Positions 46,346 through 55,655 of a DNA stretch of 64,000 nucleotides are shown in pieces (positions within the stretch are counted from its first letter, which is position 1; each line of letters begins with the position of its first letter). This stretch comes from Candidatus Zixiibacteriota bacterium (GTDB lineage Bacteria > Zixibacteria > MSB-5A5 > WJJR01 > JAJRUJ01): the NCBI GenBank assembly GCA_020051695.1, contig JAGVQM010000040.1, positions 1 through 64,000 of the forward strand, in the 5' to 3' direction. Made by a program: the position numbers and the translations under genes. The notes under the pieces were generated by a model. It was not told where the DNA came from. It was given only the letters and a program-made list of their open reading frames with translations, and did no database searches.

Positions 46346-46903
46346 CTAATCAGGCCGGCGGGCGCCCCGGTAATTTTCCACGTAGGTATCTTCATCGAGG
46401 GAGGAAACAATCACGCCGCGCTTTTCCGAAGCATGGACAAATTTGCCGTTCCCGATAAAAATGCCCACGTGCGAGACCCCCCGCGTGCCGAAGGCGAAGA
46501 AAACCAAATCGCCGAATTCCAGGTCTTCGCGTTCAACCGAAGTGCCGGTTTGGTAGAGGCGGCGGACATCCGGGGGCAACGATCTGCCGTCCAGTTCATA
46601 AAAGACGCTGCGGACTAAACCGGAGCAATCAATGCCGTTGGTCGTGGAGCCGCCCTCTTTGTACGGCGCGCCTAGATAGTCATCGATAATGCGGGCCATG
46701 GCCGCTTCATCTAGGCCGGCGCTAGGCGGATGATCGTCGTCGCTTACCGGAGCATTCTCGGCATTTTCCTCGGCCGGATTAGGTTTTTCGTATTCTGTGG
46801 TATTTGAATAGCGCGGGTACGACCGGCACGTGGACAGGGTGCATAACAGAAAACAATCCAATAGAATGACCAGCCCGCACATAAGAAATCGACGACAAAC
46901 CAT
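46346..46903 (-). CDS. NlpC/P60 cysteine peptidase (exported)
   Basis: 185 residues from ATG 46903 (AAGGGGGTGA upstream); the frame is open further but this is the SD-supported start. Signal segment (about 6-25) ends Leu-Ser-Thr-Cys, an imperfect lipobox. NlpC/P60 triad: Asp-Cys-Ser-Gly-Leu-Val, Ser-His-Val-Gly-Ile-Phe, Phe-Val-His-Ala. Cuts gamma-D-glutamyl-diaminopimelate or related peptide links in peptidoglycan. Starts 2 nt after the ubiA stop, so coupled to the phospholipid operon. Confidence 0.9.
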   Translation of the reverse strand: MVCRRFLMCGLVILLDCFLLCTLSTCRSYPRYSNTTEYEKPNPAEENAENAPVSDDDHPPSAGLDEAAMARIIDDYLGAPYKEGGSTTNGIDCSGLVRSVFYELDGRSLPPDVRRLYQTGTSVEREDLEFGDLVFFAFGTRGVSHVGIFIGNGKFVHASEKRGVIVSSLDEDTYVENYRGARRPD

Positions 46904-46905
46904 CT

Positions 46906-47883
46906 TCACCCCCTTGCCCCCAACCGCGGGTACACAATCCCAAAGCGGCGGCGATAATACCACCGGGTCGAGAAAAACAACCCCACTAAGATAAGAAAAT
47001 ACGGCAGAAAAGCCAGGCAAGCAAAAAACGACAGTAAAAGCAGCGCCACCCGGATCGCCGACCCACAGAATTTCTCGGAAATCACCGCCCCCACAAACAG
47101 CGGCCAGGAAATCCCCGCGGCAAGGGCCATCGGCCACTGCCGATAGACCACCGCGGTGACGAGGGCGCCCAGGACGCAAAAGGCGGCCAGCGCCGACGTG
47201 GTGTGTGGGCCGTAAGCCACGCTCATCGTGCGTTTACCAGCGGCGGCATCACCACCGCGGTCGGGGACAGTGGTCAACAGGTACACCCCCGCCACCGCCA
47301 GGGCGTAAGAAACCGAGGCGCCCCCCGGTGGAATCGAATCCGGTTCAACCAGTGCCCGACCAAGATAATAGACCAAAACGCCGTGCCCCACAGCATTGGC
47401 CACCAAGCCAGCGAACGGCCGGTCTTTCAGGCGGAAAACCGGCATTGAATAGGCCAGACCTAACAGGGCAAGAAGCACGGTACATGCAAACCACACTCGA
47501 CCCAAAAACCAACCACCACCCACGGCCAGCAGTAAAAACGCAATTGATTGCATGACTGCGACTTGCAGTGAAACGACACCCCGATGCAGGAAAAAAAGCT
47601 TGTCGTTGGCACGATCTGAGGCAATATCGAAAACCTGATTCAGGATATACACCGCACCGGCCAGAAAAAAACACAGCACCAGCCCCCCCCAAATCCGAGG
47701 CGCAAAAGGTGGCAAAATATCGAAAGGAAGCAGGATCCCCTGCGGAACGGCGGCCAGCAGCACGATTGTCCACACCGGCGGCATCAAGACCGGGCGGGCG
47801 AGAAACCAGTGATCGAGAACGTGGAGATATCCGGGGAAACGCGACAGCTCCGGCGGCGGTGTGTCGGGGCGTTGCGAACTCAT
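46906..47883 (-). CDS. UbiA-family prenyltransferase
   Basis: 325 residues, about eight hydrophobic segments. First Asp motif Asn-Gln-Val-Phe-Asp-Ile-Ala-Ser-Asp (about 86-94) and second Pro-Asp-Arg-Gly-Gly-Asp (about 209-214). Moves a polyprenyl group to an aromatic or other acceptor; the acceptor cannot be told (menaquinone, haem O, chlorophyll-like or archaeal-type lipids are options). Its ATG overlaps the cdsA stop by 4 nt. It takes the place where dxr and rseP usually follow cdsA. Confidence 0.9.
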   Translation of the reverse strand: MSSQRPDTPPPELSRFPGYLHVLDHWFLARPVLMPPVWTIVLLAAVPQGILLPFDILPPFAPRIWGGLVLCFFLAGAVYILNQVFDIASDRANDKLFFLHRGVVSLQVAVMQSIAFLLLAVGGGWFLGRVWFACTVLLALLGLAYSMPVFRLKDRPFAGLVANAVGHGVLVYYLGRALVEPDSIPPGGASVSYALAVAGVYLLTTVPDRGGDAAAGKRTMSVAYGPHTTSALAAFCVLGALVTAVVYRQWPMALAAGISWPLFVGAVISEKFCGSAIRVALLLLSFFACLAFLPYFLILVGLFFSTRWYYRRRFGIVYPRLGARG

Positions 47884-48710
47884 ATATATGAGTAGACGAT
47901 TGCTTTAAGTAAAAAGTACAATAATGGCGCCGCGAATAATGCCGAATCGAAGCGGTCCAGCACGCCGCCGTGCCCGGGAATAATCGCGGAAATATCCTTA
48001 ACTCCCGCGCGGCGTTTAAGCAGCGACTCGAATAAATCGCCATACTGCCCCACCCAGGATACGGAAATGGCCAGGAGCATGATCTTCCAGGCCGCGGCCG
48101 GCAGCCAGCCGCCGAAGATAAAGACCAGACCGACCAAAGCCCCACCGGCCAGACCGGCCCAGAAACCGACCCAGGTTTTGTTCGGTGAGACAACCGGGGC
48201 GAATTTCTTTTTGCCCCACAGGGCGCCGAACAGCATGGCACATGTATCGGCAATCCATAAATCGGCAAACATGAACATCAGCCAGCGGGCGCCCTCGAGA
48301 TCGGAGCCACAATGGCGGACACCGACAAAAAAACCGAAACCCAGGCCGACGTACAAGACCGCGACGGTCAGATCACTGAGGTTCGATTCAGCCGCCAGCG
48401 GTTCGGGGCGGCGGACATTATGGTACGCCATTACGGCAATGACCAGAAAAGCCCAGGGCGCCATCCACTGCCATAAATAGAAATGAAACAACAGCGGAGG
48501 AATCACGCATAACTCCAGCAGATAAAACCATGGCAGCTTGCGTTGTTTCATGCGGAACAACCGCAGTAGTTCCCAGAAGGCAAGTACAACCAGCAGTTCC
48601 ACGAACAACGTCCAGAACCACCCGCCGAGGATAAACAGATACACGAGGGCCGGGATGGCCACGACGGCCACGGCGATACGCGCGATCAAGTTGTGGGCTT
48701 TGGGGTTCAT
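47880..48710 (-). CDS. cdsA: Phosphatidate cytidylyltransferase
   Basis: 276 residues, about eight hydrophobic segments. Makes CDP-diacylglycerol. The family signature is complete: Ser-Leu-Leu-Lys-Arg-x4-Lys-Asp-Ile-Ser-Ala-Ile-Ile-Pro-Gly-His-Gly-Gly-Val-Leu-Asp-Arg. Couples to ubiA by ATGA. 102-nt gap to the upstream uppS. Confidence 0.96.
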   Translation of the reverse strand: MNPKAHNLIARIAVAVVAIPALVYLFILGGWFWTLFVELLVVLAFWELLRLFRMKQRKLPWFYLLELCVIPPLLFHFYLWQWMAPWAFLVIAVMAYHNVRRPEPLAAESNLSDLTVAVLYVGLGFGFFVGVRHCGSDLEGARWLMFMFADLWIADTCAMLFGALWGKKKFAPVVSPNKTWVGFWAGLAGGALVGLVFIFGGWLPAAAWKIMLLAISVSWVGQYGDLFESLLKRRAGVKDISAIIPGHGGVLDRFDSALFAAPLLYFLLKAIVYSYI

Positions 48711-48812
48711 CCGGTCAACAAAAAACCACCTGAATTCGAGGTGGCCGGCTGGTCAATAGACAATTCGTGAAGAACAGGTGTTCCACGTACCGATCAAATC
48801 ACTAGTGCTGTT

Positions 48813-49586
48813 TCATTTCTTTTTCTTTTGGCCGCCCTTCGGCACTGCGCCAAACCGCCGCTCGCGTTTCTGATAATCTTCCAGGGCAGCGAAAAATTCG
48901 GCCCGGCCAAAATCCGGCCAGAGGGTGTCGGTGATATACAACTCGGTATACGAGGTCTGCCACAACAGAAAATTCGACAATCGGTACTCACCGGAAGTCC
49001 GGATCAATAAATCCGGGTCGGGCAGACCGTTCGTTTGTAGATAGCCGGCGAACGTCGTTTCGGTGATATCGTCCAACTTCATCTTCCTGCCGGCCACGTC
49101 GGCGGCAATCCTTTTGACGGCCTGCAGGATTTCCGCCCGCCCGCTGTAATTAAGCGCGAGATTCAACACCAGCCCGGAGTTGTCTTTGGTCATGGCCATG
49201 GCCTTGCGCAGGATCGTGCGCTGCCGGAGAGAAAGTCCGTCCAGATCACCGGAGGCGGTCAGGCAAATGTTGTTTTCGAACATTTCACGCATTTCGCGTT
49301 TGGTGGTCTCATACAACAGGTGCATAATCGCCGCGACCTCTATCCGGGGCCGGCGCCAGTTTTCGGTCGAGAAGGCGTACAGCGTCAAAGCCCGGACACC
49401 CACCTCGATAGCTGCTTCCACCGTTCGTTTGACGGCTTTGACGCCCTCGCGGTGGCCGGCTGTGCGCGGCCGGCCGCGTTTCCCGGCCCAGCGCCCGTTG
49501 CCGTCCATGATGATTGCTACATGGGCCGGCAGATTGTCACGGGCTTTGATGCGCTGGAGCATTTGATCGGCAGCCGAAGCAGCCAA
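48813..49586 (-). CDS. uppS: Undecaprenyl diphosphate synthase (cis-prenyltransferase)
   Basis: About 258 residues. Makes the C55 lipid carrier for peptidoglycan. Met-Asp-Gly-Asn-Gly-Arg-Trp-Ala near residue 25 and Arg-Thr-Ser-Gly-Glu-Tyr-Arg-Leu-Ser-Asn near 205 are the family marks. I chose TTG at 49586, one base past the frr stop, since the GGAGGT at the end of frr is then well spaced; an ATG eight codons later is the alternative. Confidence 0.95.
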   Translation of the reverse strand: MAASAADQMLQRIKARDNLPAHVAIIMDGNGRWAGKRGRPRTAGHREGVKAVKRTVEAAIEVGVRALTLYAFSTENWRRPRIEVAAIMHLLYETTKREMREMFENNICLTASGDLDGLSLRQRTILRKAMAMTKDNSGLVLNLALNYSGRAEILQAVKRIAADVAGRKMKLDDITETTFAGYLQTNGLPDPDLLIRTSGEYRLSNFLLWQTSYTELYITDTLWPDFGRAEFFAALEDYQKRERRFGAVPKGGQKKKK

Positions 49587-49587
49587 C

Positions 49588-50145
49588 TCAGACCTCCATG
49601 ATCTCCCGTTCTTTGGCCTCGAGCATCTCGTCAAGCAGACTGATGTGCTGATCGGTCGCTTCCTGGATTTTTTCGGTGGTGCGGTGCATATCGTCTTCGG
49701 AGATGTCCCCGGCTTTTTCCGCTTTTTTCAACTGTTCGTTGGCGTCGCGGCGGATATTCCGGATAGCAACCCGGCCGTCCTCGATAATATTTTTGACCTG
49801 TTTGACCAGATCGCGCCGGCGTTCTTCATTCAACGGCGGGATGGGCAGCCGAATAAGGTTGCCTTCGGCGATGGGATTAAGCCCGAGATCGGATTTCATT
49901 ATTTCCTTCACGATTTCGGGAATCATCTTCTTTTCCCACGGTTGGATCACAATCATCCGCGGTTCGGGGACGGAGATGGTTGCCGTCTGCGAGATCGGCA
50001 CCAGGTTGGTATAATAATCAACCCTGAGACCGTCGAGAAGACTGGGGGTTGCCTTGCCTGTCCTAATCCGGGTCAGGTCCCGCGCCGTCGCCTCGACCGA
50101 CTTTTTCATTCTGTCCCAGGCCTGGCTTAATATGTCGTCCGCCAT
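49588..50145 (-). CDS. frr: Ribosome-recycling factor
   Basis: 185 residues, the family's usual length. Splits ribosomes after termination with EF-G. Thr-Gly-Lys-Ala-Thr-Pro-Ser-Leu-Leu-Asp near residue 30, Pro-Glu-Pro-Arg-Met near 60, Pro-Pro-Leu-Asn-Glu-Glu-Arg-Arg near 105. Last bases (GGAGGTC) double as the uppS ribosome-binding site. Confidence 0.97.
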   Translation of the reverse strand: MADDILSQAWDRMKKSVEATARDLTRIRTGKATPSLLDGLRVDYYTNLVPISQTATISVPEPRMIVIQPWEKKMIPEIVKEIMKSDLGLNPIAEGNLIRLPIPPLNEERRRDLVKQVKNIIEDGRVAIRNIRRDANEQLKKAEKAGDISEDDMHRTTEKIQEATDQHISLLDEMLEAKEREIMEV

Positions 50146-50259
50146 GGCAGCTCCTTTCAGAGTGGTTTACGTCCGAATTCGGACGAAACTTCGCTAATGC
50201 AAGATGGACGCCGAACCAACCGCCGTCAAGCAAAATGTCTGAACGGAGGGTGAAATCCC

Positions 50260-50979
50260 TCACGCCGAGGAAATAATGGTGCCGACTTTCCGGCCGGTGA
50301 CGACTTTGAGGAGGTTATCGGGAGTGAATAAATTAAATACAATAATGGGTATGTTGTTTTCCATGCACAGCGAGGCGGCAGTGGCGTCCATCACGCGCAG
50401 GCCCTGTTGCAGGACCTGCTGGTGGGTCAGGGTCTCATATCGCCGGGCGGCCGGATCAACCAGCGGGTCCGCCGAATATACCCCGTCGACTTTGGTAGCT
50501 TTCAGGACAACCTGGCAGTCGATTTCCGCGGCCCGCAGGGCGGCGGCGGTGTCGGTGGAAAAAAACGGGCGCCCGGTGCCCGCGGCAAGGATGACAATGC
50601 GCCCTTTTTCCAGGTGCCGGATGGCCCGGCGCCGGATGTACGGTTCAGCGACCGCATCCATGCGGATGGCGCTCAGCACGCGGGCGGGAATGCCTCTTTT
50701 CTCGAGCGCTTCCTGCAAGGCCAGCGAATTGATGACGGTGCCGAGCATCCCCATATAATCGGCGGTGGCCCGATCTGCGCCCTGGGCCGAGGCGGCAATC
50801 CCCCGGATGATATTGCCGCCGCCGACGACCACGGCCAGTTGGACACCCAACGCCGCCGCGGCAGCCAGCTCGCCGACCACTGCGGCCAGGACGGCATTAT
50901 CGATGCCGTGCCCGGTCCCGCCGGCCAGGGCCTCGCCCGATACTTTCAGGCAAACCCTGCTGTATTTCGGCCCGGACAT
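50260..50979 (-). CDS. pyrH: UMP kinase
   Basis: 239 residues. Phosphorylates UMP to UDP; hexameric amino-acid-kinase fold. Leu-Lys-Val-Ser-Gly-Glu-Ala-Leu near the start, [10 protein letters not shown], Ala-Thr-Lys-Val-Asp-Gly-Val-Tyr. In the classical tsf-pyrH-frr order; 114 nt separates it from frr. Confidence 0.97.
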   Translation of the reverse strand: MSGPKYSRVCLKVSGEALAGGTGHGIDNAVLAAVVGELAAAAALGVQLAVVVGGGNIIRGIAASAQGADRATADYMGMLGTVINSLALQEALEKRGIPARVLSAIRMDAVAEPYIRRRAIRHLEKGRIVILAAGTGRPFFSTDTAAALRAAEIDCQVVLKATKVDGVYSADPLVDPAARRYETLTHQQVLQQGLRVMDATAASLCMENNIPIIVFNLFTPDNLLKVVTGRKVGTIISSA

Positions 50980-50991
50980 ATTCGTCTGTGA

Positions 50992-51585
50992 TTACTCGCC
51001 GACCCGGAACCGCACGAAACGGCGCACGACCATGTTCTCACCAAGCTTGGCGATAATTTCGTCGAGCACGTCGCTGACCGTCCGGTCCTGGTCTTTGATG
51101 AAGGTCTGCTCCATTAAGCAGCTTTCGGCGAAAAATTTATCGAGTTTGCCCTCGACGATCTTGTCGATGATCTTTTCCGGCTTCTTTTCGTGGAGTGCCT
51201 GAGAGCGATAGATTTCCCGCTCGCCGGCGATGAGGGTTTCGGGGACCTCTTCCCGGCGCACGGCAACCGGGCTGGTCGCGGCAACCTGCATCGCGATATC
51301 CTTGGCTACATTCCGGAAATCATCGGTTTTGGCCACAAAATCAGTCTCACAATTGATTTCCACCATTGCCCCCAGTTTGTCTCCAGGGTGAATGTAGGTA
51401 ATAATGATACCCTCGGTCGTCGACCGTCCGGCTTTTTTGGCGGCCTTGGCAATGCCTTTCTCCCGAAGATACGCAATGGCTTTTTCCGTGTCGCCGCCGG
51501 ACTCGACCAGCGCTTTTTTACAGTCCATCATTCCCGCGCCGGTCTTATCGCGAAGATCCCGTACTTGTTCGGCAGTGATGCCCAT
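50992..51585 (-). CDS. tsf: Elongation factor Ts (short form)
   Basis: 197 residues: N-terminal UBA-like part with Thr-Gly-Ala-Gly-Met-Met-Asp-Cys-Lys-Lys-Ala-Leu, core with Asn-Cys-Glu-Thr-Asp-Phe-Val-Ala. About two thirds the length of the E. coli protein, missing the second core repeat, like the short form of Thermus and cyanobacteria. Exchanges nucleotides on EF-Tu. Confidence 0.97.
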   Translation of the reverse strand: MGITAEQVRDLRDKTGAGMMDCKKALVESGGDTEKAIAYLREKGIAKAAKKAGRSTTEGIIITYIHPGDKLGAMVEINCETDFVAKTDDFRNVAKDIAMQVAATSPVAVRREEVPETLIAGEREIYRSQALHEKKPEKIIDKIVEGKLDKFFAESCLMEQTFIKDQDRTVSDVLDEIIAKLGENMVVRRFVRFRVGE

Positions 51586-51635
51586 TGTGCTCTATCCTTT
51601 CAACCCGCGAGGGGCCCACGTCGTTGTTTGCCGGA

Positions 51636-52394
51636 TTACTCTTCCTCGAAATCCTCGACGACCATATTCCGGGACGGCATCGGTTTGAGCTCTTCGGTCG
51701 GCTTGTCGTCTTTCTTTTTTGCCCGTCCCTCGATGACCGCATTGGCCACGGCCTGGGTCAGGATCCGAATCGATTTGATAGCGTCATCATTGCCCGCGAC
51801 CGGAAAGGTGATCGGGTCGGGGTCGGCGTTGGTGTCGACAATGGCGACGGTCGGAATACCGAGTTTGACCGCTTCGGCGATGGCGATTTTTTCTTTCTTG
51901 GCGTCGACCACAAATACCAGGCCGGGCAGGCGGTTCATATCTTTAATCCCGCCCAGGACGCTGTTGAGTTTGTCGATATCACGTTCGATTCTCAGCCGTT
52001 CTTTCTTGGTCAGTTTTTCGAACGTGCCGTCCTCGCGCATTTGTTCCAGATCACGCAGCCGTTTGATGGATTGGCGGATGGTCTGGAAATTGGTCATCAT
52101 GCCGCCGAGCCACCGCTCGATGACATAAAATTGTTCGCTGCGCGTGGCTTCTTCCTTGATGACGCCTTTGGCCTGCATTTTGGTACCGACGAACAGGACC
52201 GGTTTTCCCTCAGCGGCGACTTCTCGGGCTTTCCGGCAGGCGACATTGAGGGACTTGAGTGTTTTTTGCAGGTCGATGATGTAAATCCCGTTCCGGGAAG
52301 TAAATATGAACGGTTTCATTTTCGGGTTCCAGCGTCGTGTCTGGTGCCCGAAATGAACACCGGCCTCCAGCAGTGAGCGGATATCCAGCTCCAA
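51636..52394 (-). CDS. rpsB: 30S ribosomal protein S2
   Basis: 252 residues. [15 protein letters not shown] and later [10 protein letters not shown] are typical. The start is TTG (52394) with AAAGGAG 8 nt upstream. Promoter not obvious: the 149-nt gap to rpsI holds a strong hairpin (52489-52512). Confidence 0.97.
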   Translation of the reverse strand: MELDIRSLLEAGVHFGHQTRRWNPKMKPFIFTSRNGIYIIDLQKTLKSLNVACRKAREVAAEGKPVLFVGTKMQAKGVIKEEATRSEQFYVIERWLGGMMTNFQTIRQSIKRLRDLEQMREDGTFEKLTKKERLRIERDIDKLNSVLGGIKDMNRLPGLVFVVDAKKEKIAIAEAVKLGIPTVAIVDTNADPDPITFPVAGNDDAIKSIRILTQAVANAVIEGRAKKKDDKPTEELKPMPSRNMVVEDFEEE

Positions 52395-52488
52395 GAAGAA
52401 CTCCTTTCGGTTTTTCCTCCACCGGGTTCATCCGCGGCATCACGGGCCTGCGCCCGACCGATTACCTTGTCCCCCGGTGTGTGTTTTG

Positions 52489-52512
52489 GGTCCGGGAGCC
52501 GCCTCCCGGACC
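52489..52512 (-). other. 10-bp perfect hairpin between rpsI and rpsB
   Basis: Arms GGTCCGGGAG and CTCCCGGACC with a 4-nt loop. There is no T-run on either strand, so a standard terminator is unlikely; an attenuator, processing site or RNA-stabilising element for the S2 operon would fit. Confidence 0.6.
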
Positions 52513-52543
52513 GGACATCATCCGGCGCAACTTCGAATCCGCG

Positions 52544-52936
52544 TTAACGCTTTGAGTATTGGAAGCGTTTACGCGCCTTGACCATGCCGTATTTCTTGCG
52601 TTCGACCTTTCGGGCGTCGCGGGTTAAAAATCCCGCGCGTTTCAGTCTCGAACGATAATCCGGATCGAGCGTAATCAAAGCCCGGGAAAGCCCCAGCAAA
52701 ATGGCACCGGCCTGACCCGAGAGTCCACCGCCGTGGGTCTGGCAGATAACATCCAACTTGCCGAGCTGGTCGACCACGCGCAAGGGCTGCTCGACGACCA
52801 TCACCAGCGTTTCACGGCACAGAAAATCGGCCAGGGGTTTGCCGTTGACGACAAAATTCCCGTTGCCGCTTTTAATGCCGACGCGGGCAGTGGCTTCCTT
52901 ACGGCGTCCGGTCGCAAAGATAGTATCTTCGGCCAA
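52544..52936 (-). CDS. rpsI: 30S ribosomal protein S9
   Basis: 130 residues; Thr-Gly-Arg-Arg-Lys-Glu-Ala-Thr-Ala-Arg-Val, Gly-Gly-Gly-Leu-Ser-Gly-Gln-Ala-Gly-Ala-Ile, and the basic C-terminus Lys-Ala-Arg-Lys-Arg-Phe-Gln-Tyr-Ser-Lys-Arg that reaches the P-site tRNA. Follows rplM after 3 nt. Confidence 0.98.
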   Translation of the reverse strand: MAEDTIFATGRRKEATARVGIKSGNGNFVVNGKPLADFLCRETLVMVVEQPLRVVDQLGKLDVICQTHGGGLSGQAGAILLGLSRALITLDPDYRSRLKRAGFLTRDARKVERKKYGMVKARKRFQYSKR

Positions 52937-52939
52937 CTA

Positions 52940-53419
52940 CTACTCTCCTATCAGCACTTGTGTTTTATTATTCGAATGTACCGGCCATTTCTGCAAATCA
53001 AGGATTTCCGGCACCTGGGCAGCATGCGGGTGATCGGGCCCGGCGTACACTTTCAGTTTGGTGCCCAGTGACCGTCCCAGACGGCTTTTCGGCAGCATGC
53101 CTCTCACCGCGCGGCGAATGATTTCTTCGGGCCGCCGGTTGCGCAACCGCCGCAGCGTTTCGGACCGCGCACCGCGCGGATAACCGGTGTAGCGAAAATA
53201 CGTTTTCTGGTCTTCTTTGGCACCGGTGACTTTTACTTTTTTGGCGTTGACCACAATGACGAAATCGCCGGTGTCCATGTGGGGGGTGAAGATGGGCTTA
53301 TCTTTGCCGCGCAGGATGCGCGCAATCCTGGCCGCCGCCCGGCCCAGAACCTGCCCCTCGACATCCACAACATACCAGCGGCGGTCGATTTCGTTTACTT
53401 TTGGGAGAACCGTCTTCAT
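52940..53419 (-). CDS. rplM: 50S ribosomal protein L13
   Basis: 159 residues; Trp-Tyr-Val-Val-Asp, Gly-Asp-Phe-Val-Ile-Val-Val-Asn-Ala, and [10 protein letters not shown]. Slightly longer than the usual ~145 because of the C-terminus. First gene of the long operon; promoter at 53495-53522, GGAAGGAAATGCG before the ATG. Confidence 0.97.
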   Translation of the reverse strand: MKTVLPKVNEIDRRWYVVDVEGQVLGRAAARIARILRGKDKPIFTPHMDTGDFVIVVNAKKVKVTGAKEDQKTYFRYTGYPRGARSETLRRLRNRRPEEIIRRAVRGMLPKSRLGRSLGTKLKVYAGPDHPHAAQVPEILDLQKWPVHSNNKTQVLIGE

Positions 53420-53494
53420 CGCATTTCCTTCCAGGACCGGGACTTTACCCCTGTCATACGTATTCCCCGGCCCACTGCCGGAGGCAAATTTAGC

Positions 53495-53522
53495 AATTTA
53501 GGGAATTTTTCGCGGATGTCAA
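53495..53522 (-). promoter_or_regulatory. Promoter of the rplM-rpsI operon
   Basis: Minus strand TTGACA (53517-53522), 16-nt spacer, TAAATT (53495-53500). Leader about 70 nt, in the range where r-protein leaders of L13 act, but I could not assign a motif. Confidence 0.65.
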
Positions 53523-53599
53523 GGATTCTGTTGCCGATTTTGCCTTTTGTTTTTTTCTGCCCGGCGCCTGCCTGTATTATCGGATAGCCCATGGGGAAA

Positions 53600-54448
53600 T
53601 TAATTCTCCGGGAGATCGGGAAACGGCGGCTCCAGCCCCGCCGCGCAGGAATCGATAAACTGTTGCAAATAATTGAGATAGTCCATACCTCCGAGTTCCA
53701 GGACATCATTATGCATGGCATTTTTAATAGGATAAAACCGCTTGGGCTCTGTGGCGGCGGCAAACAGCGCTTGTCCATGGGCGAAGGGAATTGTCTCATC
53801 ACGGCGGCCGTGAACGATCAATTTCGGGCATTTGACCCTGGCAATGGTGCCCACATTATCGAAACGATAGGTCATGAGCAGCCACAACGGCAGATAGGGG
53901 ATTATTTGCCGGGCCATATCCGCGGCCGAGGTCATGCTTGCTTCGATCACCAGACCGGCGACCTCCCGCCGCCGCGCGATTTGAGTGGCAACCGTGCCGC
54001 CAATCGATTGCCCATACACGATAAGACGTTGCGGGGCAATTGCTTGTTCGCGGCAAATAAAATCGTAACTGGAAAGCCCGTCGCGATAAAGACCTTTCTC
54101 AGAGGGTGAACCTTGCGAACCACCGTACCCGCGGTAGTTCACCCCAAGAACACCGCAACCGTTAGCGGCCAGCGTTTCCAGAAACATGGCACGGTCGGCA
54201 ATTGTGCCGGCATTGCCGCCAAAGAAAAGGATCACCGGGCGTTCCGGATCCGGGGGGCGCCACCAACCGATTAACAGGAGATTATCGGTGGTGCGGATTT
54301 CGACTTCACGAAATCCCATGGCCTTCGCGCCGCCCAGGGGCTGCCGTTCCGGGTCGGGCCAGAAACTCATCCGCTTTTGCGCCCAGAGCACCCAAATTTG
54401 CAGAGTCCCGCCCAGGACAACTCCAAGAATGACCCACCACCAAATCAT
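53600..54448 (-). CDS. Membrane-anchored alpha/beta hydrolase (BEM46/YfhR-like)
   Basis: About 282 residues from ATG 54448. N-terminal membrane anchor (about 2-20), then an alpha/beta-hydrolase fold: Phe-Gly-Gly-Asn-Ala-Gly oxyanion area, nucleophile in Tyr-Gly-Gln-Ser-Ile-Gly-Gly, acid in Gly-Arg-Arg-Asp-Glu, His in Asn-Ala-Met-His-Asn-Asp. Substrate unknown. The frame extends 34 codons upstream but that part does not look like family sequence. Confidence 0.85.
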   Translation of the reverse strand: MIWWWVILGVVLGGTLQIWVLWAQKRMSFWPDPERQPLGGAKAMGFREVEIRTTDNLLLIGWWRPPDPERPVILFFGGNAGTIADRAMFLETLAANGCGVLGVNYRGYGGSQGSPSEKGLYRDGLSSYDFICREQAIAPQRLIVYGQSIGGTVATQIARRREVAGLVIEASMTSAADMARQIIPYLPLWLLMTYRFDNVGTIARVKCPKLIVHGRRDETIPFAHGQALFAAATEPKRFYPIKNAMHNDVLELGGMDYLNYLQQFIDSCAAGLEPPFPDLPEN

Positions 54449-54609
54449 TTTCACTACTCTGCCAACCCATTTTCTTTCAAACCATGGCCAATATACTGCC
54501 GCAAGGTGCCTCGGCCCCCCTGAAAACACAACTGATAATAATTTTGCCACTACGGGAAAGGGGATCGCCCCGCTTGATCTGATACCCGCCTCGACTTATT
54601 TTAACCGTG

Positions 54610-55602
54610 ATGAGCATGAGATTGAGCATTTTCTTTCTGGGGACCCCCGACCGATATTTCGGGGGTCTTATGCTGCTGATCTTCATGACACTGCCGACAC
54701 CAGTGCTTGCCGCAAGTCCAAAAGCGGATCGGTATGTCGAGGATAAGTTTATTTTTGCCGGAAAGTCGGGTGAACAACCGGTGCTTCTCGTCCTGACCAT
54801 CAGCCGGGGGACAAGTGACCGTGAGGGCCACAAGTATACAACTGAATGCACCGGCCATATCTTCCGACGCGACGGCTGGTTGCATATCGGACCGGGATTG
54901 TATGAATGGCCGGAGACCTCGCTGGTGATCATCCCCTCCGGACCGGGCTTCACTGTCGACAGGAGCGGCACTTCAGCCGGATATGATATTGAAGTCCATG
55001 ACCGGATACCGGCCGTGCAGCTCAGAACAGGGCAGCTGCGCCCGTTGTACAGCGATACGGCAGATGCGGATTATTGTCAGCATTATACCGTCGGTCAGGC
55101 CACGGCAATTGTCGGCACAGACACCATCAGCGGGAATGTGTTCCAGCGGCGGCTGGATTTGGCCGGGTACAATCGGTTGGCGGGGAACACCGGCGGTTAT
55201 TTCCCCGGCCTGGCGGAGTTGACTTTTTTGACCGGCGATAGCGGTCTGACTTTCGTGTTCGTTACTGATCAGGTCATCCCCCTCGATGCGGGCAACCGGC
55301 TGCGCACCAACTTCGCAATTGCTCATCTCCCCCGGAGCGATACGGTCCTGGTTTGCGACTCGCTGATTACGCAGTGGCCGGAAGTTGATGATACGTCACA
55401 CCCGGGCAAACCTGTCCCCCAGCGCTGGCGGACGGAAGTCGGCGGCGGGTCGTGGAGTGCGGAATATCGCGACCGCGGACATTTTTTTTATTTCACCGGC
55501 TTCGGGGTTTTCGGCGTTAAAGGGACGGTACAGTTCGCTGATTCGCTGTATCAGGTCATCGGTGTAGTGGAACATATTCACGCCCGCGACAATCCGCGAT
55601 AA
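54610..55602 (+). CDS. Exported protein of unknown function
   Basis: 330 residues from ATG 54610 (another ATG follows at 54616). Hydrophobic signal segment near 18-37 ends Ala-Ala-Ser. The mature part is beta-rich with Val-Leu-Leu-Val-Leu-Thr-Ile-Ser-Arg-Gly near the start and Phe-Ala-Asp-Ser-Leu-Tyr-Gln-Val-Ile-Gly-Val-Val-Glu-His-Ile near the end, vaguely like lipocalin/AttH (CrtC-type) proteins. I do not recognise the family. Divergent from the hydrolase gene, 161-nt gap. Confidence 0.65.
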   Translation: MSMRLSIFFLGTPDRYFGGLMLLIFMTLPTPVLAASPKADRYVEDKFIFAGKSGEQPVLLVLTISRGTSDREGHKYTTECTGHIFRRDGWLHIGPGLYEWPETSLVIIPSGPGFTVDRSGTSAGYDIEVHDRIPAVQLRTGQLRPLYSDTADADYCQHYTVGQATAIVGTDTISGNVFQRRLDLAGYNRLAGNTGGYFPGLAELTFLTGDSGLTFVFVTDQVIPLDAGNRLRTNFAIAHLPRSDTVLVCDSLITQWPEVDDTSHPGKPVPQRWRTEVGGGSWSAEYRDRGHFFYFTGFGVFGVKGTVQFADSLYQVIGVVEHIHARDNPR

Positions 55603-55627
55603 AAAAACGGCGCGGAAACCGCGCCGT
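55601..55627 (-). terminator. Intrinsic terminator after the M6 protease gene
   Basis: Minus strand ACGGCGCGG-TTT-CCGCGCCGT followed by TTTTTTA: 9 bp perfect stem and strong U-run, 28 nt past the stop. It touches the stop codon of the convergent exported-protein gene. Confidence 0.93.
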
Positions 55628-55655
55628 CACCACCCCCCAAAACCCAACCCAATTT

